NCBI RefSeq assembly: GCF_036370855.1
Contig: NC_088130.1
Span: 15,157,543 to 15,221,542, forward strand
DNA: 64,000 nucleotides
Source of the DNA: Dromaius novaehollandiae
Taxonomy: Eukaryota > Chordata > Aves > Casuariiformes > Dromaiidae
Reading direction: 5' to 3'
In this document: one piece after another, positions 35,437-46,900 of the stretch
Numbering within the stretch: position 1 is the stretch's first letter
Layout: every line of letters begins with the position of its first letter
The notes under the pieces: model-generated
What the model saw: the letters and a program-made list of their open reading frames with translations, nothing else
The model's database searches: none
What the model was told of the DNA's origin: nothing
Position numbers and translations under genes: made by a program

Positions 35437-35908
35437 TCAGTCTGGCTGCTTCTTCTTCTTCTTCTTCTTCTTCTTCTTCTTCTTCTTCTTCTTCTTCTTC
35501 TTCTTCTTCTTCTTGTCCTGGCCAGACTGCTGTCTGGTGCCCCTCATACTTTTTCCTTTAAAGGGCTGGGGCAGGCCTTCCCTCTGGGGCCATGACATGG
35601 CTTTTTCCTTGAATATAATACCTTGCTGCTGTTTCCAACTTGCCCAGGATAGCCTTTGAAACATGTTCAAATACATTTTTTTTTTTTTTTGCAATGCCTT
35701 GAGCAGTGCTTTTAATGCAAAGCTTAACAATTTCCAAACCCCTTTTCAAAAGCAGAATGGCCTTTCTGAACAGGCTATGGAATATACCTCCAACTCTTAC
35801 CCCATACATCACAAGAACGCCTTGAAAACCAGGGAGACCATTGCCAGCCTGGGCTCTGTAATAATTCATGTACAAGGTTATATCCCCATAATTCTTTACC
35901 ACTACCAT
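35437..35908 (-). pseudogene. Maverick/Polinton small basic virion protein (pX/pVI-like)
   Basis: The gene starts at an ATG at 35908 and reads YGDITLYMNYYRAQAGNGLP, then GFQGVLVMYG. A hydrophobic/basic helix (HSLFRKAILLLKRGLEIV) follows. This G-N-G-L-P-x-F-Q-G start plus basic helix is a hallmark of the small gene found directly before the F54H12.2-like capsid gene in animal Mavericks/adintoviruses. It has been compared with adenoviral core/cement proteins (pX or pVI). An A11-A12 tract near 35680 marks a frameshift. In the second frame a basic tail ends in a long lysine run encoded by an AAG microsatellite (35452-35513). Confidence 0.75.
35452..35513. repeat. (CTT)n / (AAG)n microsatellite
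   Basis: About 20 uninterrupted CTT units on the + strand. It lies inside the tail of the small basic virion gene, where it reads as polylysine on the - strand. Confidence 0.95.
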
Positions 35909-35922
35909 TTTGGCATGGTTTC

Positions 35923-36671
35923 TTAAAATATCAGAGACTTCTGGGGATGAAGATGCAGCTTCACAATCACCTTTCCAAAGTGAAATGAGACGTGCTTGTT
36001 CTGGTCAGTCTTTATTTCAATGCTGATCATTTCAACGTGCTGGTGGTTTACTAGCATGTAGTGCAGCTTATCATACATCACCGTAATGATCTCATTGTTA
36101 TTACTGCTGGTCAGAATTCAGTGCAATAATGGAACGGAAAAGTCCCCAACAAGCTGGTGCTCTACAAGATCCGTGTAGAGGTGGAGCAAGTTAAACTCTG
36201 GTGATATCCACCACAAAGGGAAATTTCTTAGCAGCAATCCCCAGAGAAGCCCCTCAAATATGTGCTAGATCCCTTGTTGCAGAAAAAGTGTAAGGATTTT
36301 CAGCCATTTTAAAGCTTTGTTTTCCTTATGACAGGGTCGTAGACCAGGACTACTGCTAGAAAGTCGACAGCTGAAGCATTGCTGTAGTGGTTAATAAGAT
36401 GCTTCATACATTCCATCGACATGGAGAAGGACAGATAATAGCTTTTCCGCAAAGTATACTGCCATGTCTTACCCTGCAGCGCTATTTCAAAGATGGCATC
36501 TTTGTTGATGTTATTCCAGCTGTGCAGGTACTGTTTATTTCTGCAAGCCCCACCTCCCACTTGCCTGAGAGCTCTTGGGGCCTCACTAGCTATATGGTGA
36601 AGTTTGAACTGGTGTTTTGTGGGAAGATTCTGGTGCTGGCATTGCAGGGTAGCATTATGCAACACCGTCAC
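35923..36671 (-). pseudogene. Maverick/Polinton minor capsid (penton-like) protein
   Basis: The N-terminal piece (36671-36309) shows HQNLPTKHQFKLHH, LHSWNNINKDAIFEIALQGK and LRKSYYLSFSMSMECMKHLI. This matches the start of the Maverick minor capsid protein: strand, H-x-W-N-N-I, then a G/S-Y-Y helix. Other frames carry GIAAKKFPFVVDITR and NLLHLYTDLVEHQLVGDFSV. The end piece has EIITVMYDKLHYMLVNHQHV, EMISIEIKTDQNK and SFHFGKVIVKLHLHP, with a stop at 35925-35923. At least three stops or shifts break it, and the first residues are unclear. It heads the - strand virion cluster and lies 15 bases upstream of the small basic gene. Confidence 0.7.
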
Positions 36672-37151
36672 TCCCCCCCCCCCCCACCATCTGCCATCCT
36701 TTTTCCCCTACTCCACCCCGAATCGCTATATGTCCTGGACTTGGGAGGCTCCTATCCAACTGTTAAATTTCTGGGGCTGGCCATGCCACTTCACCAGCAG
36801 CTTTCTTCCTTTCCATTTTGCAGCGAGGATCTTCTCAGTTTTGTAAGGTCATCTTGTTGGTTTTGGGCCAGATCCTCACCATAGACTAGATTTCCTTCCC
36901 CCTCCTTCTCCTGTCTGGCATTGAGGCCCCCCCCCCCCAAACCTGGTGTGGTCATCACAGGGCCCTCATTTCCCTTTCCCTATGCCATGTGCCACACCTC
37001 CTCCCATGCTGTGTATCTGCCCTCAAAACTCTCTCTCAGTACCTCTTTTCACCAACTCAATGTTATCAGTCCTGCACACTCACATGGCTCTCCACTTACA
37101 AGGTCTGGGATTCTACCAGCCAGGGCACCAAAAAAAAAAAAAAAAAAAAAG
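36672..37151. other. C-rich tracts and poly(A), no gene recognised
   Basis: C runs at about 36674-36684 and 36927-36937, and a 20-base A run at about 37132-37151. No integrase or packaging ATPase of the Maverick was found here, so the element appears to be truncated on this side. Confidence 0.4.
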
Positions 37152-40100
37152 AGTCCTTTGGAATAGAAATGTAAAGGCAGCCTCAGCCCTGGGAATCAGC
37201 AAAAACAGCAGCTCCTGCTAGGCATCTTGCTTTCACAAGGCACTGAAAATGGTTGCAAATCATAAGAGAAAGGTCTGGAAAGGGCCTTAGTAGGTTGTTT
37301 CCCTCTGCCTCACAGCAGGATCCACTAGAATGCTTCCTAGCACAGGTTGGGTTAACTTATTTTGAAAGTCTTCCATGGTGCCCTGTCCAGTGTGAGGGGA
37401 GGCCAGCCCTCTCTTCCAATCCAAGCCTTCAGCTTCCAAACCTGATGGGCACTACTGAGCTGCCAGGCTGCTGTTTGACAACATGGCAGTAACCTTTTGG
37501 GTCCAGCCAGTAAGTGCTCTGACCAGCATCCCATGTGGTAGAGCACCTGGAGACCTGTGGGTAGGAGACACCATGCAGATACTAAGGAACAGCATCACCA
37601 CCCTCTTTACCCTTCAAAATGTAGTTTCTTCTTTTCTTTTTCAGATGGGAGTGGGGCCTGGGGTGCAAATGCATCTTCCCTTTTCCAGCTATGCTCACAA
37701 GGGGACACTTGTGTTTGAGTAATCTCAGGAATGCCTTAGCACTGCCTGCTTTGGACTTGAGCTAAAGCAAGGAGATGGGATTCAGCTGATGTTACTTAGG
37801 TCACTTTGGGTCATTTTGTAAAGCAGCATAAATATGATGTTGTGTTTCTCTGTCATCCTTTACACTGGGAAAAAGATGATCTTTCAGGAGTTCATCGATA
37901 ATCTCCAGGGGATGAATAATCGTAAAGACTTCCCAAAAGGCCTGCTCAAGGTAAGGGATGAATTGTAGAATATGGATCTCGGTTGTGCCTTCATGGCCCA
38001 GTTATTGAGAAAATTCAAAACAGAACAAAACAAAACAGCCCAGACTGAATCAAGGCACTTGTGCTTTCTGAATCCTATTTGTCAAACAGGACAGGGAATG
38101 GACATGTTTCTCCTCCTGGGGTATATACAGTGTCTGTTCTGTAGTTGTCTCACTGTCCTTACTGTAACCCTTGCAGCATGGAGAGGCAAGACTGAACACC
38201 AGTAGTGCCAGGTCTAGAGCTGTGTGTCTTGGAAGCCCAGATAGTCATGCAGTCCCAGAGTATTGTCTCCTGATAAAAACAGACAGGAGTAGCCAGTCAT
38301 TCTCACTATTGAATATTTAAGAGCTAATCCTGACCTGTGTAGTTAGGAAGCTTATGTCTTTTTTCATCTAAGGTTCATAGGGGTTTTCACCTTAGAACAG
38401 GAGATGTAATTTCAGATTAGAATATGCTATCTGGTGCAGACTGCTTTGCTTCAGGTTTTGTTCATTAAATTTATGCCAGGAGTTAAATCTAGGAGAGGCT
38501 GAGCAGGACAAATTTTATTATCAATAATAATGGGAATGTTTCATTTCTCTTTTGTATGATTGTTGGCATGAAGCATCAGCCCGTTTGAATGAAGACAGGA
38601 GAGCTTATACTAATGTTCATAAATTCTTTGGTAATAGAAATAAAAATGAGAGAGTGCTGCATCTGAGATCTGATCCAAAGCCTACTGAAGTCAGGGAAAA
38701 AGATTGCCATCCCTTCATTGGGTTTTAGATCTGGTCCATTCTGAAATGCAGATGCACCTACATAGGTATAGGTGACATTTTGTTTTCTAACATCTGTGGT
38801 TTCCCCAGTTTCTCTAGCCTCCTCACAGGGCTTTGTCTTGGTCCCTCCTGCCTCAGTTCATAATAAGAGCTTAGGAATATAAATTCGGACCCTGCTTTTT
38901 AATAGCTTTTTTTTTTTTTTTTTTAATCCGGGCTCAGAGCATTCATCTATCAGCAGTGAGAGATGGGCCATTTCTCCATTCCTAGTGGGTGTGATAGCAA
39001 ACAAGGGTTTTGGATCAACAGGCATCCACTTATGATTAATGCAGACAAGGTCAGGAAAGAGTTGGGCTTTTCTGACTCTCCATTCTTTCCGCATTCTCCT
39101 CATAGCACTAAGATAGGCATTATACTATTGTATGAGGCTCTGCCTCTACACACAGCCAAGCTCCAAAACAAAGTTTAACAGTATTGGATGAGCAAGAAAT
39201 GGGGGAAACTTAACAAATATATGTATCTTTGCAGGTGTGTGGGCTTTCAAAATGTCCATCCAATACTTAGGAAGCTATGTGCAGCATATTCCATAGGGGA
39301 GGCAGGGCTAGAAAAACAGTGGCAAGATATGCAACCAAATACACATAGTCAGGGATACAAATCCTGCTTGTACTAAGGCAGTCAACATGCAGGTAAAAAA
39401 ATCAACTCTTGCCTTCAGTCACTCCCATTAACATCAGTGTCACTGAGAGTAGAATGCAGCTCTATTTTGTCTGAATAGAAAAATAGCAGCATTTTGGTTG
39501 GCAGAAATCAGCTTGTGAAGAGGGATGGTTCTGTAGCAGGGAAATGGCTCATCTCTATGTGATCAGCCTCAGAAGATTTCTGATGGGATATCTGATTATT
39601 TTTCTCCCTACTCCTGTGAGAGAGATCTTTGTTTTATTATTTTTTTCACCATATTAAGGGGTCTTTGATAAACACCATAAAACTTTGTAGTTCAGGGTGT
39701 GATTCTCCATATGTCTTTGATAGTGCTTCAGGAACCGAGATTTTCTTCTGGCTAGAAATGGAAATGAGAAATGCTAATACAATCTCTCTCTCACCTTGTG
39801 TCTTGCTGTCTCTTTTTTCACTAACACTGAATGGAGTTTCACTCTCATATTCCCATTTGTACAAAGATCCAGCTCTTTTTCTTCTTCTCCTTCTCCATTG
39901 TTGCTTTTAATGTTGGGATCCATACAGATAAATAAACCTTACTGGGATTAGAAGTGTGTTTTTCTCATGGGATCTGTTTGCAGTATTCATGTAGTCAGTA
40001 CTTTGCCAGGCAGGGAACGATATGTACCTTCCCTTTCATTCTATCTTAGCTCTGGTACGACTCTGTCACACATCCCACTCAGCTGCCATCAGCTGCTAGT

Positions 40101-43100
40101 AAAGACCAGAAGTCAAGACAGTAGCCTAATTTTCAGTTATACACTCCCAGTGCATGGAGACCTGAGCGTGGACACAAATTTACACTTCCTGTATGTCTTC
40201 AAACTGGGGCAATGTGTCCTTGTTGTAAATGAGAACCAGGATCCCAAACTGCAATTCTCTTCTCCAGTGTAAATCAGGAGCAGCTCCATAGAGCTGACTG
40301 GTAAAAAGAAGGGTGAATTGGCATGTTAAATCCAGGCAGAGTAAGGTTACTGAAGGTGGAATTTTTCAAAAGCAACAAAACTTTCTGAATCTCCTGTCCT
40401 TTGAGCTGTCATATTCCAAACATACGGAGCATTTTGTATTGTCAATCTGTGATCAGGCAAGGTGATCCTGAATTCTCGGCAATTTTTCCCTTTCAACTTC
40501 AGTATTATACTCTTCTCTAGCAAAGGTCCCTTATTCCTTCCAGGTTTTAGACTCACCAGGATCACTAAATACCAATACTGTGACTGTTTCTGTGTTCTAA
40601 CTGTGCAGTGATACTTTGCTGTTGATAAACACATTCATCACTCCTAAAGCTAATTGTGAATCAGGCAGTAACAAATATTTATAGTTGAGGACAAGTGACA
40701 GATTTACCAGAAATGGAAGAACTGAAGGGACCCAGCTGCAGCACAATCTCTTAAGAGCAGATATACCTGACATCCTGGATTAGTTGCTATAGACACTACT
40801 GATGATGGTGAGGAAAGCTGGAAGGGAGATAACTCACCACATCAGGAACAGTTGAACAACCAAATGTAACTGGGAGGTTGTTAGCCTAGAGGGAGTCATG
40901 ACCAGACTGCTGTTCATTCATTCCTATAGGAAGGGAGTCTGTGGATAGAGTTTGGCTACCTGGAAGGGCACCAAATGTCACTCTGGGAGAATTTGAGAAA
41001 CCTCATGACTACAGTGTAGAAGCAGTTTATCTGCAGGCTGGTTCCTTCTCTTGCTCACACTGGCTTTAATCTTGTATAGTGTCACTAGCTTCACTGACAT
41101 TACTCTGAGTTTATATTATGTGATCGTATCCATCTTCAAGGCTGGGCTTCGTGAAGATGTGTGAAGTGAGGAAAGGAGGAGGTTAGCTAGGAAAGTGCAT
41201 AGTTTGGGCTGTGCACACTCACCTCAACTCCTACAGGCAGCTCGGTTCCCACAAATGCTATGCTGATAAGACTGGCCATTGTGCCTTCCTCTGCTCACCT
41301 TATGGCAATTCCAATGGCTCCAATTCCATAAAGGTGGCAGTAACAGGGCCTTTCTTATGCAAGGAAGGGAAACGACTGTCCCAACCCACAGAGACTATGC
41401 AAGGGGTCATATCTGGAGAAAGATATTACTGGTTTTGGGGAGGGTTTGTTTTTTTTTTTTTTTTATGAAAACACTCATTTCAAAGGCAGCATCCATGTGG
41501 AAATGACCCTTCCCACTAGGGAAGGGTACTCCATTGTTAGGCCATATGCCAAGATGCCACCTATTCATAATGTCCCAGGTAAGTCTTAATCTTCCTTGAA
41601 AATACAGTGTCCAAGGTATCTTATTTCTAAAGAATCATGGGCATTTGTTGTGACAAAACTGCTTGGTTTTGATAGAAAAAGCCACATAGAGCCTAACTTC
41701 ATTTCTATGCATCTAGCTTACCATCTAACCTCTGAAGTTGGCTGGCTGTGGTGGCCATATTACCCCATGACATAAACAGTGGAAGTGAGGGAGTTGTTGC
41801 CTGGCAATTTGTCTTCTGGTGGAAGGTGATGGCTCTTCATTGACCCAGCATGATGTCAGGGAACCTCTCCACCAAACTGAGAGAACTCGGATACAGTACT
41901 GGGACTTGGCTAGAGCTGTGCAGATGGGGGATTGCTGATGGAGATAAGATGCAAGTCCTGCTTAAAATACCTGTTCGTTTGTTTTTCAAAGGCTGTTTTT
42001 GGCTTTATCTCCTGGAGAAACACTGGAATGAAGTGACCAAATTAAGTGGGAGTTGCTGGTGCTGAACTCTTTTGAAAAGCCAGTCCCCTTAATTTCCTAA
42101 ATCTGAATATTTTCAGGATTCCTGGGATATGCAATTTCCTATAGAAGCTGCAAGGTAGCGTTTATCTCATTTTGCTGTCAGTTCCTTGCACTTTAATTAA
42201 GGGTTTGTTTTTTGTCACTGTCTTTCTGTTGCCAATCTCTTTTTTTCCCTTAAATCCCTCCAAAGCAAATGCTTGATTAAAAGAGAATTACTGGCATCTT
42301 GCTTGATCCAGTCCAGTCATTTCAGGTGTCTAGTGGAGAAAAGGGGGTAAGCATCAAGTAGCTAACTTTTTCTCTCTCATTTATCCAGAGGAAATCACAC
42401 TGATCAGACTGCTGTGTACACGCACACTAAGTGCTTTCATTTTTAGTCTCTGCACTCTTCCATTTTATGGCTGAGGCTCTTCAGCAAGGAAATACCACCT
42501 TCCTGCTATTGCTGAATAGAAAAGGGAGCCTGATTAATTCACAGCTAAATGAGAAGGAGTTGTTAACAGCATGCCAGGAGGGAAAAGGCAAAGGGCCCCA
42601 GAAGAACAGTGCTTATTGCTGGAATATTGTGCATCTGTGGGCAAGTGGATTGGAGTTGAGGGGAAAAAAATGTCTGCACTCTGTGGAAAAGTTAGAATTC
42701 TCTTTGGCAGGGATCAGAACTTGCATCCCTGTTCCTCCCCCAAAATGAAGTTTTTCCCTTTAAAAATGTTTCTGTTGAGATGATGTTTCTTAGTCAGCCA
42801 TTTCTTATCTGTTTGAAATGAAAGAACACTCGCCAAAGGCCTCTTTCAGCTGCTAGTAGACAACCAGTTTTAATTCAACAGCATAGAAGTTGGGAAATTT
42901 GGAGTAAAACTATGTATTTCCATTGGTCATTATTTTAAAGAGTTGTTTGTGAAAACCTACTTTCTGTTCACTCAGCAAAGGGCCTCATAGAGTCATAGTG
43001 ATTGAGGGCACAGTCAGATTGCCTAAACTCTGCTCTCCATCCTCAGCAAGGACTTTCTTGTGAGGATAACCTTTGTTTCCTATGGCTTGTAATTATGAGT

Positions 43101-43503
43101 TCTGTGGGTTATCCTCTGTAGGAATCATAGCCAGTTAAAGCAAACCTGTTCAGATCTATGAATTAAGCAAGCTTATAAATGCTGATATTATCATGTATGT
43201 GCATTGCTTTGGGTTCCACTAGTGTGTGAGATCCTAATGATCCTCTGTGAAATAGTATTCAACCCAGTGAGAAGCCCCATTGAAATGTAAATGTGAAAAC
43301 GACTGCAAAAATATGGTTCCAAGGAAGATATTGCTAAGATAAATATTTTGTTGTTTTGTTGAAATAAATGGTTCTTACAGTATTTCTTTCCATATTCGAA
43401 GGATTCGATTCAATTCATATAAAGAAAAAAAAACTGAGATCTGTACACTACTCTCAAGACAAAAAAGCCCAGGCATTATGCCTCAGAAAACAACACAAGT
43501 TAA
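37152..43503. other. No gene recognised
   Basis: Over 6 kb without a supportable exon. There are T tracts near 38911-38926 and 41448-41465. Open frames are short and lack domains. Confidence 0.4.
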
Positions 43504-43930
43504 TGTGGCAAGAGCTAAGGGACTTAAGTTATAAGTGAGTTATAAGTGTGAAAAGCAATTTTGTTCTTTTATTATAATTGTGGTGTAGCTGGGTATCAGG
43601 GCTGTGCCTGTATGCACACCTAATGCACTTAAGTCCTTAATTCCTTGTGTGTTCCAGGAACCCCCCCAGCATGTGCTGGGGTGGTCACGTAGGACCATGG
43701 CCAGATGGATTATAAGAATTGAGCAAAATAGTGGTTCAAGGAGTCTCCTCATCCAGCTGTAAACATCACTGCAAGGACCCTTGCAACGCAGACTCCTGTC
43801 ATCACTGGATAGCAACTGACTGTCCTGTTTAGGAGATTTGATTCCCCATGCGAGTGTTACCCTATGCCAAGATTTCAATAACTTAGTTGTTTTCTTTTAA
43901 CAAATACTCTTGCCGAGTGTCTGCACAACA
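43504..43930 (+). mobile_element. Solo LTR, second class I-like family, shortened copy
   Basis: 427 bp starting TGTGGCAAGAGC and ending GCACAACA. It aligns with both ends of the 817-bp copy at 54285-55101 but lacks about 390 bp between ccccccag and catgtgctgg. AATAA-type sequence near its end (tttcaataactt) corresponds to the intact polyadenylation signal of the longer copy. The flanking 4-bp candidate duplications are TTAA (43500-43503) and CTAA (43931-43934). Confidence 0.75.
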
Positions 43931-46900
43931 CTAACTGCAAAAGTCTAATGCCAACTTGGTATCTCTGAGCAGTGAAAATAAAGCTTTTGGAACAGCTGAA
44001 AAGAAAAAAATCTAGTAATGGTAATCCAGGAATAAGGACTCCCCTATGTGGTCCAGGGCTGGCCTCAGGGATTGTTTTTCCTGGTATGAGAGCAGGCGTT
44101 TCTGGAAGGGCCATTTCCTGCTGTAATGACCTGCATTTCTCTTTCTCCTCCAACCCTTCTTCTCTTTGCTTTTCAGACTCAAACAAAGACCTCACCTAGC
44201 AACCAAACCTTTGTATCAGCAAGAGCTGAAATTCAGAGTCAAATAGGAGTTTCAGTTGCTAGCAGCTACAATTATGTGGTTCAATGCCAGGCTCCTAATG
44301 AATGTTTGGGGGAGTTCATTTTCATCTGTAAAGGCAAAGCCTCATTAGTGTGTTATCCTTCCTTGGACCATGCAAGTGAATCATTTGACCTTTAGCATCT
44401 CTGTCTTATCAAATAGCCAAGGCTGTCAGTTACTCTCCATTTTAATTGAAATGCTTAGCAGTTCAAGAAGACAAATGTCTCCATTCTGAGCTTCTCATTT
44501 TTCTTGTGCTGTCGGTTTGGAAAATGCAGAATGGTATTCTTCAGAAATAGTGCACACTGTCATTTTAAAGTAGGAGTGTTGGCCTCTTTTTGGGTTGGGA
44601 AATCTCTAATAGAATGTCACACATACATTTTGGCCCCTATGACATATTATTCCCACTTCCATGTAGGTAGAAAACAAATTCTGAAAAACATTCTTTAATC
44701 TTCCACCCCCTGATCTGTTCAAAATTTAAGTTCTGTACTGCAACTTGGGGGAAAAGAGGAATAGGAATATAATTTATACCATATTAAAAAAAACAAAATA
44801 AAACAAAATACTACTTGCATTGGTTTTGGAATTATTGCTGTACAAATCTTCAGTATCCCTGCATTCTGTTAGCCATCACACTTTTCAAATTACATTGGAC
44901 TATTCTCCCTCTCTGACCTACTTACATTTTTTTCCTTTAAAGCAAGAACACTGGGTTGCTGCTTGAATTTTGATGGGTTCTTTTTCTTTCCTTTGATGTT
45001 AAATGGAACATTTAGTTTCCTTCCATGTTCATGCTTCCTTGGATGATGAAGTACTCATAAGATCCTGGTAAAAACGAGGAGCAAAATCAAGCTGCCCATT
45101 TGCTGCCTTGCTGACAGATGGATTCTCATAGTAATTTGAGAACTTTGGAGTAATTTGATTTACTAGAAATTTGATCACTTTCCATTGTGTACTCATATTG
45201 TAAGGGAAATTTGTCCCCAGGGAATCCTTCAGAGTCTTCAACATAGGTCTGTGTACTGCATTTTAATTGTAAGAAAGCAAAATATTCTCTCTCGAGGAGA
45301 TCAACGGGAGATTTTGCTGGTGAATTCACTGAGGCTGGAATCAGACCCCACATCTTTTAAAATGTCTGGGAATAATGTATTGTGGTCAGTAGAGGATATG
45401 AGTATCTCATGGAGAGCTAGGTAGCTAATATTGGAATTTTGAATTGGTATCCATCATCCTCCCACTATGCATGAAACCTGCCATTATCCTATTATGGTTC
45501 TTTGTTGACCTGGTTGCTTATACATGTAGAAGATAAAGTAGTTGCTGTCAGGTTTCAATGTCTGCTGTAACTGGCAGATAGTGACATTAAGATTTAATTT
45601 CAGTTGTCAGCCTCTGACTAGTCATCAGAAGACATTATCTTAATATCCCAGTAATGTCAGTTCTCCAAAGCAACTGATTGTTGATCACTTTCTGGCCTGC
45701 AGTTCAGTAGTCATCATGTAATTCATCCAGCATTGGCTCTCAGGAACATATTTTATGTCATTGATTTGTGTGTGTGTGTGTGCATATGTTTATTTTGTTA
45801 GCTTTCATTGTTGGCATCATCATTGTCACTAGGCTGAGCCTTAAATGGTACTAATGGAGTTTTGCCTCTTTGAGGACAGTGAAGCTGTTCTTCAAACAGA
45901 ATAGCTTGGGTTATTTGGATTCTGCTCTGCAAAGCCCATATGGAATTTCTCTTCAAATCTTGCAAGTTTTCTTATTATGTTATTTGTTGTATGATATTAG
46001 AATCAAGCAAGGGCTGAGTATGTTAGCTGCTCTGCCTGGAATACCTGATAGGTGGGAGGGAGAGGAGAAGGGAAGGAGTTTATTGCACAGTAAGTTGTAA
46101 TGGCTGCTTGTCCCTTCCATAGGGGACAGCAGTATGCCATAGAGGTTGTGGTAGATACAAGCTTTTGAGTGGCTTTAAAAGGGTGGGATAGAAAGAACAG
46201 CAAAGTGGAGACTTTCTGGGTTTTTTTCCTCCCCCATAGATTTAATGATTTTAGCCTGAAATTTCAAATTTCACTGCCAGTTATGGCCTGCTCCTCAGAG
46301 ATGCTGTTTGGGAATGTCCAGAAATAGGGTCAAGATACTGTAGGTCACTCCAGTCATGCCATTGGACTGCGCTAAGTACTAGCTGAAGATTTGCATTCTG
46401 TCCCTTCCCTCCCACCTTTTCATTGGTTTCTGTTCAAGGGGAAGATCATAGCTTCTCACCACAACTTGAAGTCCCCCAGGGCATAGAGAGATCTGATTTT
46501 TCTGGCATTTCATGACCACATTGAATCTGTCTTTAAAGAAAGAGACTCCTTCTACTCCTGTATTTATGTTAACAACCCACTTCCCCTCTCCCTCAGCAAT
46601 CCCTGTTGCTCAGTTTCAGACACAAATCAATCCCATGTGCATGTTTATTTATAAAATGGTAGGACCTCTGTAATGTTCAGGAGCAATGGTATTTCCCCAG
46701 GAGAAGAGGACCCAGTGTGTACATGGATTTAATTGCTCTGGCCAGGACTATAAGATTATATTATCACTTAGTGTCCCTACTTTCCCTCTAATTAAATAGC
46801 TGAATCCCTGCATTGAAGGCATTTAGGGCTTCAAAAGCATGATCTCAAGAGGCTCTTTCTTTCAGAGAATGTGAGATGACAAGTTTTTTCCACATTCCAT

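Noticed and set aside
35233..35595. + strand ORF with a long leucine run
   Set aside because: Antisense of the Maverick genes through the CTT microsatellite.
36672..38200. Possible Maverick integrase or packaging ATPase
   Set aside because: Looked for next to the minor capsid gene. No Walker motif, HHCC finger or DDE pattern was seen.
45029..45244. - strand frame with WKVIKFLVNQI
   Set aside because: Protein-like, but with no recognised family and only a weak acceptor. Not enough to call an exon.
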